Positions 24,730-37,358 are shown, counted from the stretch's first letter. The stretch is DNA of 64,000 bases from Lineus longissimus (GCF_910592395.1 NC_088312.1:12710001-12774000), one strand, 5' to 3'. The notes: generated by a model from the letters alone, not told the origin. Numbers and translations are program-made.

Positions 24730-26300
24730 GGCATTTCTGGAAATTTCATGCTATGGAGCAATTGGTTCAGCTAAGTGACAAGAACAGTACTATAAGACGG
24801 TTTTAAAAAGTTGAAAATTATTTATTTAAATGACATATGAATGGTTCAGCAGTAATTGGCAGTGTGCATTATGTAATGAAATATGATTTACATAATATAA
24901 CATTTTTGTGACAAATAGTACAGATGATGGATAAATCGATACAGTGGATAGCTGTTAGAATATGCAATACATGCAATAGCATTTGTTTTTATTGAGATTT
25001 TGCGAGAACCAAGTGGTATTTTGACAAGATAATAGAAAGCCAATAACACTACAAGAACATGACTTCAATACATTGACATCGTAGTACTTGGTATACTAAA
25101 AATATTCAAAGATGGGTATCTTGAGTTAAAGTACAAGATGTATGAATGAAGGAGGCACTCTGGTAAGAAATGGTGTCGCTAATGAAAGATTAGAACAGTC
25201 CGTCTCAACCTGCCAAGCTCAGAGCGACATGCGCCTGGTTTTGCTGTGACGGGTCACATATACAAAGTTTACATAAAACAAGATTTGTATGTTTATTTAG
25301 GAGGAGTACAAAAGTTGTATATAAAATGCCGACTTCATTATGATTTATAGGACACAAAATTTGACATGACAGCATTTTATAAAATATGAATAATCTATAA
25401 TGAGAATAGTTTTGTAGCACCAATGATTTGAAAATACTGAATTTATTTATTGCATGAATAGAACACAAAAAACAGGATGATTACATGATTGTCACATGCG
25501 TGAAATATATTGTCATGGATGGGCATTGGGAACAAAAAGAATTGCGGTTATCAGCTGCATTGGTAGCGATTGCTTTAGCTGATTTTCAGAAACTGACAGG
25601 AATGAGAATGTTGATATAGTGTTGAAAAAATATTTTTATAACATACATTGCATTCAAATAACACTAAGAAGTAGACGAGTACTAATTTCGCACACTTGAA
25701 AATATTTGGACATTGACTGTCACAGGTAGTGGTAGTAGAGTAATTACATGCCATCAGCAGCACTAATTCAGACAGTTTTCGCTGTGCTTCAGTAACTGAC
25801 TGGAATGACTAAGTTTGATTGTGCTGAAATGATACATAATAACGTACATTGCATAAACAAAATGATTACAAGATTTGTACTGTCTTGAAATATATGGACA
25901 GGGACAGTCACTGGAAGTTTGACATGCCATCAGTTGCACTGCTCCCGACAGTTTTCACTGTGCTTCAGTAACTGACTGGAATGACTAAGTTTGATTGTTC
26001 TGTATTTGCCTCCATTTGGATTTTGTGAACAAAAGTTACTAACCTTGTGTAATTGAAGTGTCGAATTCGCCTTGGTCGAAATGATAATACAGTAAATAAA
26101 TCTATTGAATGTTGCTGAAAAGAAAACACTTACTATGTTAGAAGCCATGTACATGATAACACCACCACCACCATTATCAATATCATCACAAGTCAACTGG
26201 GGAATATGTGTGATATTTGTTCAAAACTTGCGTATATGGTATTTGCAGGTCTATTGTATTGTTACATATTTTTCACTTTCAAAATTAACTTTTTTACTAG
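24730..26300. other. Repeat-poor AT-rich intergenic DNA with a local duplication
   Basis: No gene recognised. The segment TTTTCGCTGTGCTTCAGTAA at about 25775 and its neighbour CTGACTGGAATGACTAAG recur at about 25950-26000, a duplication of ~55 bp with ~180-bp spacing. Confidence 0.45.
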
Positions 26301-26324
26301 AAATTATGAATCAATACTAACCGT

Positions 26325-26830
26325 AAGAAGCGTATGAAATTACAGAAGGCCTTCGTCGAAAAATGTAATGTACTTGTACTCATTCGTGTCATTAAACCTG
26401 AAAGCAGCACAGCATAACAGTGAAATTACCGTGACATCAATGGATGTCAAACTAACATAGTGACGTAAATTTGAATTCGAAGTGCACAAATTCACAATTA
26501 AGGTTTCGAACACATTGAGAACTGAAAAACTTCATACAAATGCTTTCACACCAATGATATGATTGTGGCGCTCCTGATGAGGTATCGCCCTCTGCTAAGC
26601 AGCTTTGGTCGTAACTAGGGTAAATGTTTTTTTCAAGTGATATGAGCGATGCAATACCTTAGTTTCCACCAGCGCCACGTAGCAGTCAATGAAGTTGTGC
26701 TGGTACTCCATTAACGTCATGCTTCAAATTTGAAGAAATTAATATTACCTTCATCAAGTACGTAATAATATTACACCAGGCCTTTGTCGAAAATGTAGAT
26801 CTCGAAGTCTAACTGTAATGAAAGAAAACA
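26325..26830 (-). other. Possible minus-strand exons, duplicated in tandem
   Basis: On the minus strand, about 26826-26745 and 26399-26330 are related sequences, each preceded by a good acceptor (CTTTCATTACAG; CTTTCAG). They read IYIFDKGLV-stop and YITFFDEGLL-stop. Between them (about 26720-26657) an exon-like frame reads MTLMEYQHNFIDCYVALVET, ending in AAG before GTATTG. The acceptors and the repeated stop-ending peptide suggest duplicated terminal exons of an unknown gene, but phases do not join cleanly with the middle exon. No family recognised. Confidence 0.3.
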
Positions 26831-26857
26831 TCAATGTGACAATATGGTTTACTATGT

Positions 26858-27072
26858 ATGAGGGGGAGAACGGGTATTTTCGGGACACTGGGATGGGCCG
26901 AAAATAACTGTCGGGATTCGGGATAGACACCCTTATTTTAGCGGGATTCGAGACAAGCCGTGTTTTGCGTCACGATTCGGCTAAAATTGCGTATTGGGAA
27001 ACGGGATAAGCCTTTTTTCCTAACGGGACGTCGAGACAGTTACCCCCCCCCTTCCCCGTTCCCACCCTCATG
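26858..27072. mobile_element. ~215-bp MITE with ATGAGGG inverted ends
   Basis: ATGAGGGGGAGAACGGG at the left is mirrored by CCCCGTTCCCACCCTCAT at the right. Internally there are repeated CGGGAT words. Non-coding. Confidence 0.6.
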
Positions 27073-27074
27073 AC

Positions 27075-28655
27075 ATGTAGCATTGTTTGTAGGCCTATTG
27101 TTACTCACAATCTATTTTTTTGTAATTGATACTGGTAGTATCAATGTGAAATATGCCACACGTTGGGAGCATGCAAGGCCTAGTACAATACACCATCATC
27201 ACAATCAAATATTTCAATAATACACTGTCAACGAGAATGAATGTTCAACCATCAATCACGTGCATTGTAGTAGTGTACATCCCCCATCCCATGACGGCTT
27301 GCGCCCCGCTGACACGACGAGCACATGGCTGAGCCAATCCATCGCCTATACACTACTTTACAAAAATCGACACCTACTGAAACTTTCACTAATTATTCTC
27401 GGAAATGTACTTTATCGTTACATCAATAAATGCACATTCGAATTTCAAAACTACCACTTATTTTTGCCGTGAAACTGACCTGAGTTATCGAAACACCGTC
27501 AAATAAAATCGGAGATCTTCTGGTGTGTTTTTATGTGAATTTATTACGAACTATCAATGCAGCGCAGGGCAGCCATCGTGTTCTCATGCGTAGTGGCGAT
27601 GCGATAGCCATCCGCGGCACTGCTTTTCAAGATGGTGGCAATTGCCCAGTGCTAGAGGCGTTGTAAGGAAAATTGAGAGCAGGCCCCTAATGAATGAACT
27701 CTCAACGATATCGATATATTTTCGTAATTCCAGCACAACTGTTCACCAATGAACGTCCACCGACAATCCCACTTAACGAATATTAATATCAATTCATATC
27801 ATGTATCTTAAGACGCTTTTATTTCATTTTAAAAAGAGTTATCGAGTGAACGATGACCTCCTACCGTACCCTCGAAATAAACAGCCAAAATGACCACAAA
27901 AACACCTTTTTAGAAAAAAACAGCGATTTTTACGAAATAAATGTCATCAGAGACGAAACTAGACACTAATTTAGCTAGGTATGCACAGTAATAGTACCTG
28001 AAGTGATCGATTTCAAGGAGAAAATACACTGAAAACAACTTTTCAGGAACAGAAATAAGATCACATTGTGAATAATAACAACTTTTCAGAGAGCACGTCG
28101 ACTGGAGAGCTCCGCTCATTCTCAAAAGCATACACAAACTTCACGCATATTCTCCCTGCCACATCAGTATTAGCTTCCAGCACGTATGTAGTGCTATACA
28201 ACCTGGTCCATGGTGCAGGGTATTAGCAGGGAGATTAATGATTAGCCTGTTCTATTTTAGTTCTATTCGAGAAACACTGACCTGAGTGATAAGGCAAATT
28301 CTGCAGAGTGGCCTACCGGAACATGCAGTCAGGGTATCAATAAACAGTTATGCCAGGATGGACAAAAATATGTACAGTGGCCAGCGCTTGCTCTTTGTTT
28401 TATTCTTTACTGACTGATGTTGTCAGTTTGAATTGCGTTCTGCATCTCTCCATGCGCCTGGCTTTGGTCCGACAGTGGCATTGGGTACGGGAGTGGGTAG
28501 GTGATATGCCTAATATGTGAGGGCCTTATTTGGAACAGGACCTGCTGTCATTGGTCTCAATGCATTGTGCAAAATAGCGTACTCCAATCAATCTATTGGG
28601 GGTTGCATGTAGATAGCAGCAATAAGTCCCTAAATGCAGTTAATTTCGTGTTTAA
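27075..28655. other. Intergenic stretch, nothing recognised
   Basis: Short frames only. No splice-supported exon or clear inverted repeat was found on either strand. Confidence 0.45.
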
Positions 28656-28659
28656 CCTT

Positions 28660-31600
28660 TAATAAGCCCCCCTTTAGGAGGGGCTCTTAAGATACACGTG
28701 TGTGTGGGAGTATATACTGATTTGATGAGAAATAAAGAGAGTAAATATTGTATATCCTACAAACAATTTTTTTTGGTATTTTTCTGAATTAACTCCGTTG
28801 AGTTTACCGATTTCTCCGCGATCTTCCGGTGGTGGTTGCTATCCCATTGATTGAAATTAATTTAAATTAATTTACATCTTCATGGGAATTCGCTACATCA
28901 TATGCCTAAGAAATTGGCCAATTATATTAATATTTTTATTAGAGAAATATCCGTCCTAAATAATGACAGAAAAGGGTGGTTTATTTCAATTTTGTGTCGA
29001 CATGATCGAGGTCACGTGACATAAAAACAAAACAATCGCACACACCCGTCCAAAAAAGGCACTTTAAGAAAAACAAATACGTTTTCCCTGCTTAAAACCA
29101 CACTGACGACTAAGTTATATTGGTCAACTGCCCAAATCTGAAGTATCAAAATGAATTACAAACTAGAACTAGCTCTATTTAGCAAAAGTTGAGTGAAAAA
29201 TTCGGGTGAGCGACATTCTGAACCCTAGCGGCCAATAATTAAACTACTTTCAGCCGTCTGCTCCGGTCTCGTTAGGGAGTTTTTCCCAAATGTACGCGAT
29301 GATGACGTGCCCCATTAACAGGACGTAACATCTATTTTAAAATGCGTTTCCAAAGTGAATGCACGAGGACAATCCATTTAAGTGTCGTATATCACTGGAA
29401 ACGCCCGATTCCCGTGAATAAGGACAATCACAATGTATTACATTACCAAAACAAAAATGTGTCGGAAGGAACTATATGGATGGTCCCATCGCACCCCCCC
29501 CCCCCCTCCAGCAGTATGACACAGAAGGGCTAGTTGACTGTCCACCGGGGGGGGTTTGGGGGGAGCTTCCCCCCAACGCACTGGTAAAAACCTATGTCGA
29601 CGGAGGGGGGTTTGGGGGGTGTCCCCCCCCCCCATTGTAACAGCTGTAGTTGTTAGAGCTTGCACTTAACATATGCTCGTAGGGGGGTTCGGGGGAGCTC
29701 CCCCGACCTAAAGGGGGGCTCACTAAGTCCTTGACTTTACATATTAAGACCCCCTTAAGGAGGGGCTCTTAAGATACACGTGTGTGCGGGAGTATATAAT
29801 GTAAATGAAGTGAAATAAAGAGAGTAAATATTGTATATCCAACAAACAATTTTTTTTGGTTTTTCAAAATGGCGCTGAATAAATAAATCAGACCAGTTGT
29901 AGCGCTGAATTATAAATCAGACCAGTTGTAACAGGTTACGAGAACATCTAATTTAAATCTTCATGGGAATTCGCAACATATGCCTAAGAAATTGGCCAAT
30001 TATATTGATATTTTTATTAGAGAAATATCCGTCATAAATAATGACAGAAAAGGTGGTTTTATATCAATTTTGTGTCGACATGGTCGAGGTCACGTGACAT
30101 AAACAAAACAATCGCACACACCCGTCCAAAAAAGGCACTTTAAGAAAAACAAATACGTTTTCCCTGCTTAAAACCACACTGACGACTAAGTTATATTGGT
30201 CTACTGCCCAAATCTGAAGTATCAAAATGAATCACAAACTAGAACTAGCTCTATTCAGCTATAGTTGCGTGAAAAATTCGGGTGAGCGGCGTACATTCTG
30301 CGCCCTAGCGGCCAATAAATAAACTACTTTCAGCTGTCTGCTCCGGTCTCGTTAGGGAGTTTTTCCCAAATGTACGCGATGATGACGTGCCCCATTAACA
30401 GGACGTAACATCTATTTTAAAATGCGTTTCCATCGTGAATGCATAAGGACAACCCATTTGTGTCGTATATCACTGGAAACGCCCGATTCCCGTGAATAAG
30501 GACAATCACAATGTATTACATTACCAAAACAAAAATGTGTCGGAAGGAACTATATGGATGGTCCCATCGCACCCCCCTCCCTCCAGCAGTATGACACAGA
30601 AGGGCTAGTTGACTGTCCACCGGGGGGGTTTGGGGGGAGCTTCCCCCCAACGCACTGGTAAAAACCTATGTCGACGGAGGGGGGTTTGGGGGGTGTCCCC
30701 CCATTGTAACAGCTGTAGTTGTTAGAGCTTGCACTTAACATATGCTCGTAGGGGGGTTCGGGGGAGCTCCCCCGACCTAAAGGGGGGCTCACTAAGTCCT
30801 TGACTTTACATATTAAGCCCCCCTCTTAGGAGGGGCTCTTAAGATACACGTGTGTGCGGGAGTATATAATGTAAATGAAGTGAAATAAAGAGAGTAAATA
30901 TTGTATATCCAACAAACATTTTTTTTTGGTTTTTCAAAATGGCGCTGAATAAATAAATCAGACCAGTTGTAGCGCTGAATTATAAATCAGACCAGTTGTA
31001 ACAGGTTACGAGAACATCTAATTTAAATCTTCATGGGAATTCGCTACATATGCCTAAGAAATTGGCCAATTATATTGATATTTTTATTAGAGAAATATCC
31101 GTCATAAATAATGACAGAAAAGGTGGTTTTATATCAATTTTGTGTCGACATGGTCGAGGTCACGTGACATAAACAAAACAATCGCACACACCCGTCCAAA
31201 AAAGGCACTTAAAGAAAAACAAATACGTTTTCCCTGCTTAAAACCACACTGACGACTAAGTTATATTGGTCTACTGCCCAAATCTGAAGTATCAAATTGA
31301 ATCACAAACAAGAACTAGCTCTATTCAGCTATAGTTGCGTGAAAAATTCGGGTGAGCGGCGTACATTCTGCACCCTAGCGGCCAATAATTAAACTACTTT
31401 CAGCCGGCTGCTCCGGTCTCGTTAGGGAGTTTTTCCCAAATGTACGCGATGATGACGTGCCCCATTAACAGGACGTAACATCTATTTTAAAATGCGTTTC
31501 CAAAGTGAATGCATGAGGACAATCCATTTAAGTGTCGTATATCACTGGAAACGCCCGATTCCCGTGAATAAGGACAATCACAATGTATAACATTACCAAA

Positions 31601-31802
31601 ACAAAAATGTGGGGTTTGGGGGGAGCTTCCCCCCAACGCACTGGTAAAAACCTATGTCGACGGAGGGGGGTTTGGGGGGTGTCCCCCCATTGTAACAGCT
31701 GTAGTTGTTAGAGCTTGCACTTAACATATGCTCGTAGGGGGGTTCGGGGGAGCTCCCCCGACCTAAAGGGGGGCTCACTAAGTCCTTGACTTTACATATT
31801 AA
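28660..31802. repeat. Three tandem ~1.0-1.1 kb units with G-rich hairpin blocks
   Basis: Units begin near 28662, 29745 and 30814, each with an AGGAGGGGCTCTTAAGATAC segment, and end with CTAAGTCCTTGACTTTACAT. Units 2 and 3 are nearly identical; unit 1 is more diverged, and unit 3 lacks about 80 bp near 31610. Each carries C-rich/G-rich runs (GGGGGGTTTGGGGGGAGC; GGGGGAGCTCCCCCG) that can fold as hairpins or quadruplexes. Minus-strand frames of up to 80 aa rich in P and G repeat between units but look like translation of the G-rich block. Recent tandem amplification is evident. Confidence 0.85.
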
Positions 31803-32544
31803 AACTTCAGTAACGTTAGAAATTTAATGTAGCTCAATCATCGTGCCCATTTAACTAATGTATATTACATTTCAACTTTGCCCGCTCCATGGGTATATGC
31901 TAGTATTTATAACTCGTAGTAAATAAGGTTGTAAAAATATGCAAATGAGATGCCGTATATGGAAACCATGACGTCACTAAGCAGTGCTTATTTCTGCTAC
32001 GGGTGGCGCTGGTGCTTGCTTCTGGAGGCGCTATTCAACCTCTTTAAGACGAACCCTTTACCAAAATCATGATAAAATTTTACAACAGTCCAACACCAAT
32101 TGCCTGCGGAAAAATGACTTCTGTACAGCATATCCGTCAAATCGTCACTCGCTCACTGACATGGCCCTTCTAAACTGACCAGTGAGACCACATTTTCTTA
32201 AATATATTATCAAAAAGCATATTCCTGTGATGGCCTGACTCTGTAGATTTAGAACCAACCACAGATTGAGAATCAATTCCACTTTGATCCACCCCAGCCA
32301 TGTATTTACCACAACTTGATATTTTGGGGAAGGCCCATAAGTTATCTGTTTATCATGATTGCATTTGTGATAAATGTCATAGCAGACCATACCATGATGT
32401 CCGTACATTTGGTGGACACCCGATTTACGTTGATCAGCATCGCCGCCGATCATACCTATTGTGATGCCGAAAATATAATCTGTTCAATAGCTGTCATGTG
32501 ATAAAAAGGCTATACATGTATTCAATTAAGTTGTTTTCTTCTAG
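31803..32544. promoter_or_regulatory. Upstream region and 5' UTR intron of the TPR gene
   Basis: No ORF of note. A strong acceptor (TTGTTTTCTTCTAG, ending 32544) lies 7 bp ahead of the start codon at 32552, so the gene most likely has a non-coding first exon and a 5' UTR intron somewhere in this stretch. A promoter is not resolved. Confidence 0.45.
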
Positions 32545-32551
32545 ATTTGAG

Positions 32552-35377
32552 ATGTCTTCATCAGACAAAACAGACATGGCAGAAGATGAGCTGAAGTTGG
32601 CTTTGGCGAAGTTCCCTAGCCACTTCTACATTGAAAATGATGAGGCGTGCAGTGCCTACTTGACAGGGCCAAGAATACGTAATATAAAGGACCGAATAGA
32701 GGACGACAAAAAGCTCTACGAAGAAAACACCTACGTGAGACTCCGTGAACATTTCACATGTCGTGATGCGAACTTGACGCTTTACCTCGACTATCGTGAG
32801 AATCAGTTTTCTTTTCCAGAGCGAAAAATGAAGGAAATGATAGAGACCTATCCAAGCAGTAAGGTTTCCCTCTGCAATCTCGCCCACTTTAAAATAGTTC
32901 TTGGCGAAGTGTCCGCCACCAAATCGATCTTGGTGGAGCTAAGAAATATGACACCCTTAGAACGGGTCCTTGCTGATGCAGAAATAGCGTATGCCTATAT
33001 GAAGATGGGACCATGGGGTCATCTGAACTGTAAAAAATTGGCTGAAAAGGTTGTCAACTCATATGATCAAGACTATCCAGGCCTTTCTGAAATCGCCGCT
33101 TCCGATCGCGATCTGCTGAACGAGCTTCAAGTTGAATACAGCCTTCTAGCAGCCTCAGCAATTGAACGAATGTTTGCTCAAAATGAACATGGGGATGTGC
33201 TGAAGAAGGAAGAATGCGGCAGTCCTGAGAATTTGATGAAAGAATCCGCCAAGTTTTTGAATAAAGTTGCTTCCTCAAAGTCGAGAGGTTACGAGGCAAT
33301 TGGTTTACTAATGCTGTCCAATACCTTCCAGCGATACAAAAAGGTATTTCCTTGGGAGGAGAGATTCCTGACGGTTGACGATTTGCAATTGGTTTGGCCA
33401 GGTCTGACCTCGGCTGTCCAATGGCTTGCGGAGGCAGAGCAAGCGGTAGCGAAGGCAGGCATACAAAATGTTGATTACAGAGCCATAGAGATGCTTGGCA
33501 ACGAATATCGGAAAAGCGGGAAAAAGCAGGATTTGGACAAAGCTGGAAAGTATCTTGAAGCTGCGGCAGAACAGAGTAAGAGGCCGGCCATCTATCATCG
33601 CCTGGGGTTAGTGTACAGGCAAAAATGGGAGAACAAGCCTGAGCAACGACGGGTGATAGATAAACGAAAGCCAGATCATAACATAAGAGACCCAGGAAAC
33701 CCGTTACTAAAAAAAGCTATTGAGCACCTTGAAAAGGCTTTATCCTTCTCTCATCGAACCTCCGTCTTGTTTCAAGTTGATCTCGTGCGATTGAAATATT
33801 CATACTGCGAAGAGCCAATAAGTGAAACGAGCTGCGACGAGATCATGGAAATGCTGAATGGATGTGTTAAACACACAAATAATCGTGGTCTGACGACGAG
33901 CGGCGATCAAGCTTACCTATTTATGGAGTTTGCCCTGATGCGTAAGGAGCTGCGCGGCGATATGGAAATGTGTGGCAAGTACCTCAAATTATCGGCAGAG
34001 CAGGCGATCAAAGCGAATAAATACAGCAGCGCGATGAATGAACTCTTTCAGCTTTACAAAAAGGAATTATCACCAAAATCTGAACGGTACAAGACATTGG
34101 GGATAATGTTTAAGCAATTCGAGCAGTACGAACGTGCCAGATGGAACTTGGACAAAGCAAGGGAAATGGAGAAAAACGAAAAGAAGGGCAGAGGGAGGAA
34201 TGCAGAAGACCCTAATATCTTGGAGGATCTCATAGTCGTTTTATTGCGACTAGAGGAATTTCACCACGCAAGGCAGCATATGATAATACTGAAAACCAAC
34301 GACGAAAGGTACCTTGAAAAACCAGAGAATAGAAAGCGGTACATGGATGTTAGTTTGGCGGTAGCACGACAGTTCCCTCCTGACACCGCAGCTACGATCT
34401 ACCAAGAGTTGATCACAGAGCTGACACCGAACATTAAGGCAAACTTTGTTGTTGTAATCTCATCCGAGGAGAAGTCGGATGAGGAAAGGACACAAGCTTT
34501 GGTATGCATGATTCGCCAGGGCCTTGGTTTTAATGAGGACACTTGTGTACTACCGTACGAGAACATCGGTTTAATCCTAGGAGATTCCAACACACCCATA
34601 CGTGACCACATAGAATACTTTGTTGAGAAAGCCTGGTGCGTTATCGTCCACCTTACTGATATCGTACTAGGTTTGCAATCACTGCTCATAGACATTGACA
34701 ATACCATTTCTTGCGTTCAAAAGCGCGGAGGACGAGTGATAGTTGTGAACGATGTAAACGGACAGGATAAGGATTGGAAGGAACGAACTGGCAAAATGCG
34801 CGGATGTACGCCTTGGATCAATATGAAACGAATTATCCATGGGTCGTCGCATGCAGCCGATACAAACAGGAAGGTCATCGCTACTGATGATACATTACCT
34901 CCCGAGAGCGAGATCGAACAGACTCGAGCACTCCAGGAGGCAGCTGGTTGTGGTGATATTGCATGTCGTGGAACAGATGGTGGTAAGGAGTTGAACCGAT
35001 CAGAGAGTGAAGCTGGTACGACAGTTGATGATAGAGAGCATCGTTGTGGACCAAAGGGTTCTAAGGAGTGGGGAATGGAGATTATAACCGGCACTGATGA
35101 TACGATGCTTGGTGGGAAACGGAGAGGAAGAAGGGGACCTGTGACTCGGGGAGATACCAATATATCTAGACAGTCCAGCTCTGTACCAACATCTGAAGAG
35201 TTTGAAGTCCCCGAATCTGAAGGAAATGATATTCCAGCCACTCACGATTCTGATAGTGATACTGTCAGAGGGTCAAACGCCTGCATCGACAAGAAATCGG
35301 CTCTCCCAGTGGCCGGAGACCATAGGTGGGACGTTAAGGGACTAGAACTTCTAGTTTGTGCAATGCTAGAAAAATAA
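32552..35377 (+). CDS. IFIT-like TPR protein with C-terminal TIR-like region
   Basis: A single uninterrupted 941-aa frame. I chose the ATG at 32552 because a splice acceptor ends at 32544; an upstream in-frame ATG at 32498 would lie in the intron. Residues ~75-600 are helical and fit tetratricopeptide repeats, for example RPAIYHRLGLVYRQKW followed by KKAIEHLEKALSFSHRT. That layout resembles interferon-induced IFIT proteins. Residues ~627-765 start with a beta strand (NFVVVISSEEK), then GLGF, GDSNTPIRDHIEYFVEKAWC and a second strand (CVIVHLTD), an order typical of TIR-like domains. I see no clear catalytic glutamate of NADase TIRs. The last ~175 residues are polar and probably disordered. A role in innate immune signalling is inference. 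Coding sequence without introns is usual for IFIT-type genes. Confidence 0.85.
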   Translation: MSSSDKTDMAEDELKLALAKFPSHFYIENDEACSAYLTGPRIRNIKDRIEDDKKLYEENTYVRLREHFTCRDANLTLYLDYRENQFSFPERKMKEMIETYPSSKVSLCNLAHFKIVLGEVSATKSILVELRNMTPLERVLADAEIAYAYMKMGPWGHLNCKKLAEKVVNSYDQDYPGLSEIAASDRDLLNELQVEYSLLAASAIERMFAQNEHGDVLKKEECGSPENLMKESAKFLNKVASSKSRGYEAIGLLMLSNTFQRYKKVFPWEERFLTVDDLQLVWPGLTSAVQWLAEAEQAVAKAGIQNVDYRAIEMLGNEYRKSGKKQDLDKAGKYLEAAAEQSKRPAIYHRLGLVYRQKWENKPEQRRVIDKRKPDHNIRDPGNPLLKKAIEHLEKALSFSHRTSVLFQVDLVRLKYSYCEEPISETSCDEIMEMLNGCVKHTNNRGLTTSGDQAYLFMEFALMRKELRGDMEMCGKYLKLSAEQAIKANKYSSAMNELFQLYKKELSPKSERYKTLGIMFKQFEQYERARWNLDKAREMEKNEKKGRGRNAEDPNILEDLIVVLLRLEEFHHARQHMIILKTNDERYLEKPENRKRYMDVSLAVARQFPPDTAATIYQELITELTPNIKANFVVVISSEEKSDEERTQALVCMIRQGLGFNEDTCVLPYENIGLILGDSNTPIRDHIEYFVEKAWCVIVHLTDIVLGLQSLLIDIDNTISCVQKRGGRVIVVNDVNGQDKDWKERTGKMRGCTPWINMKRIIHGSSHAADTNRKVIATDDTLPPESEIEQTRALQEAAGCGDIACRGTDGGKELNRSESEAGTTVDDREHRCGPKGSKEWGMEIITGTDDTMLGGKRRGRRGPVTRGDTNISRQSSSVPTSEEFEVPESEGNDIPATHDSDSDTVRGSNACIDKKSALPVAGDHRWDVKGLELLVCAMLEK

Positions 35378-36165
35378 GGCTAGCTGTAGTACTATCATCC
35401 GTGTGTACATGCGATACCCAAGCCTGGTATTACCACGACGCGCTTCCTTGCGAGATCTCGTCGTTTGGGTGGTCCGACCAACCGCTCGGGTCAAACGACG
35501 TCACGCAAAATTTCGTCAATGACATGTGGTTGAGACAAAACGCGTCAGGCCATAATTTAGGGGATCAAACCATCGGACGGTGCAGATAACACAACATATG
35601 TTCATAGTTTATTAGGATAACCGGCACGTATAGTATAAAGTAGAAGCAATGACTGATATTATCGTGTGAAACCTTGGGACATGGGACATGCGGTTTCCAG
35701 CGGCTAACTCACAGGCCCGGCAATATTGCCAAAGAAGAAACATTTGTGCGGGCAAAAAACACCTATGTATATAACAGATAAGGCAAATCTATAACTTATT
35801 TTGAATTCATGATGGCCCAGGCAATTTTACCTCTTCACTAATCCGATCTGCAGACAAAGTCTCACAGCCGAATTTCGCAATAATTCAAGATACACCGCTA
35901 TCGACCGATATTGCGAGTTCGTCATTGGATTGGAAAACACAAAACAAACCAATGGGGGTAGACTGATATAATGCTGTAGTGGGGTGCAGTAGCTGCAATA
36001 TTCATCTTACAGTGCGGAAGATGATGACATCATAGGAAGGACATGACGAGCATCACCATAGCAACAGACTATGCCCTGTCGATCCGTCTTGATTTGGAAA
36101 GAGGACAGTGGTTTGGTCTTGTGTTCGTCTGGTAATAAATAAATATTTAAATAAATAGTGCCTAC
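35378..36165. other. Downstream of the TPR gene; nothing recognised
   Basis: No exon-like frame with splice context on either strand. A poly(A) signal for the TPR gene is not obvious. Confidence 0.4.
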
Positions 36166-36169
36166 ACGT

Positions 36170-36482
36170 AAATATATATACTCTCGTTTACACATTAAGA
36201 GATCAGTTCCAAGAGTGTACAGAAAACATGGCTGACAGGTAACACAGCCCAATTCTATGTTCCATTGGCTACTAGAATTGTACATTTCCAATGGTGGTCA
36301 TTACTAACAGGTGGTTATTAATCTTTTGATTGACCTTTATGGAAATGTACATGAATTTCTGAACAATCAGGCTTAATAAAGGGCCTATATTGGCATATTT
36401 GAGCTTCCAATATTAATAGTGGGTGGCATAACCAAGTTTAAAAGGACTGACCTCTTAATGTGTAAAAGAGAGTATATCAAAG
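36170..36482. mobile_element. ~310-bp MITE with 36-bp inverted ends
   Basis: TATACTCTCGTTTACACATT with AAGAGATCAGT at the left is mirrored near 36447-36480 (GGACTGACCTCTTAATGTGT...). Non-coding. Confidence 0.7.
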
Positions 36483-36488
36483 ATCACC

Positions 36489-36685
36489 TTCAACCAAACA
36501 CTCATAAGCCAATGCAAGGGAATTGCACAGTTTTACAACCTGCCAAGTTCACAAACAGAGTTTCAACCTAACACCAATTAGCCAATGCAGGAGGCAGGAC
36601 AGTCTCACAACCTACCAAGGTGACAGACAGATTTCAGCCAAAAACCTTTTAGCTGATGCAGGGCGAGACCAGGCTCTGGTCAATG
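36489..36685. repeat. ~70-bp tandem repeat, 2.5 copies
   Basis: Units start with TTTCAACC or TTTCAGCC and share AGCCAATGCA, ACAACCTRCCAAG and ACAGACAG. They start near 36489, 36560 and 36629. Confidence 0.6.
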
Positions 36686-37358
36686 TTTAATATCGATTGA
36701 TGCAAATTTTGGAGAGGGTCGACACCAGGAACAAAGTCACATGATGAGGACGACAGAGACAATAGACCAACCAGCTAAGATTGAATTTCAACTGTAGGGC
36801 AAAAAAAGGCAAAGGTTTTTCAACAGTGATATTAATAACATCCAAAGAAGCAGTGCTGTAGAATTCTTTTGATAAAACAAACACTGAAGACAAGTACGTA
36901 TACATATCATCAATTATTTTTTCTCTTGTTAATTCATAAATATACCTTTGTAATGAAAATTATCATCCCAACAACAAGATGGTAGCCAAGGAACTGAATT
37001 CTGAATTTCCTTGATATTGCACAACTGCATGCCTTGGCACAACTTCTGGCCTTTTCCTTCCCTTTATGTCCCCATCACATGTGCCTGATGTGCTATGCAA
37101 GTCATGCCCTTCAATAAATTTGATTCATCAGTAGGCCTACTATGCGGCTGCCTTTCTAAACATGCCAAACGCACTCGAAATACATGAGTTTGATCCATAA
37201 TAGTACAGATGGTGACACTTATTAATTTCCTTATTTTCTAAAGGCAAATTGGTTGCAGATAGATTATGGATGAAACATTTTGGTAATAATTTCAAATACA
37301 TCGCATTATCTTGATTGTCAAATCGAGACCGCTGGCCCAAGAACGAGTATGAACGATA

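Noticed and set aside
30550-31778. Repeated proline/glycine-rich minus-strand ORFs (GGTPPKPPSVD)
   Set aside because: They follow the G-rich hairpin blocks of the tandem 1-kb units and break wherever a G run changes length.
34399-35245. Minus-strand ORFs of 81-174 aa
   Set aside because: Antisense shadows of the TPR gene, which has clear family resemblance in the plus-strand frame.
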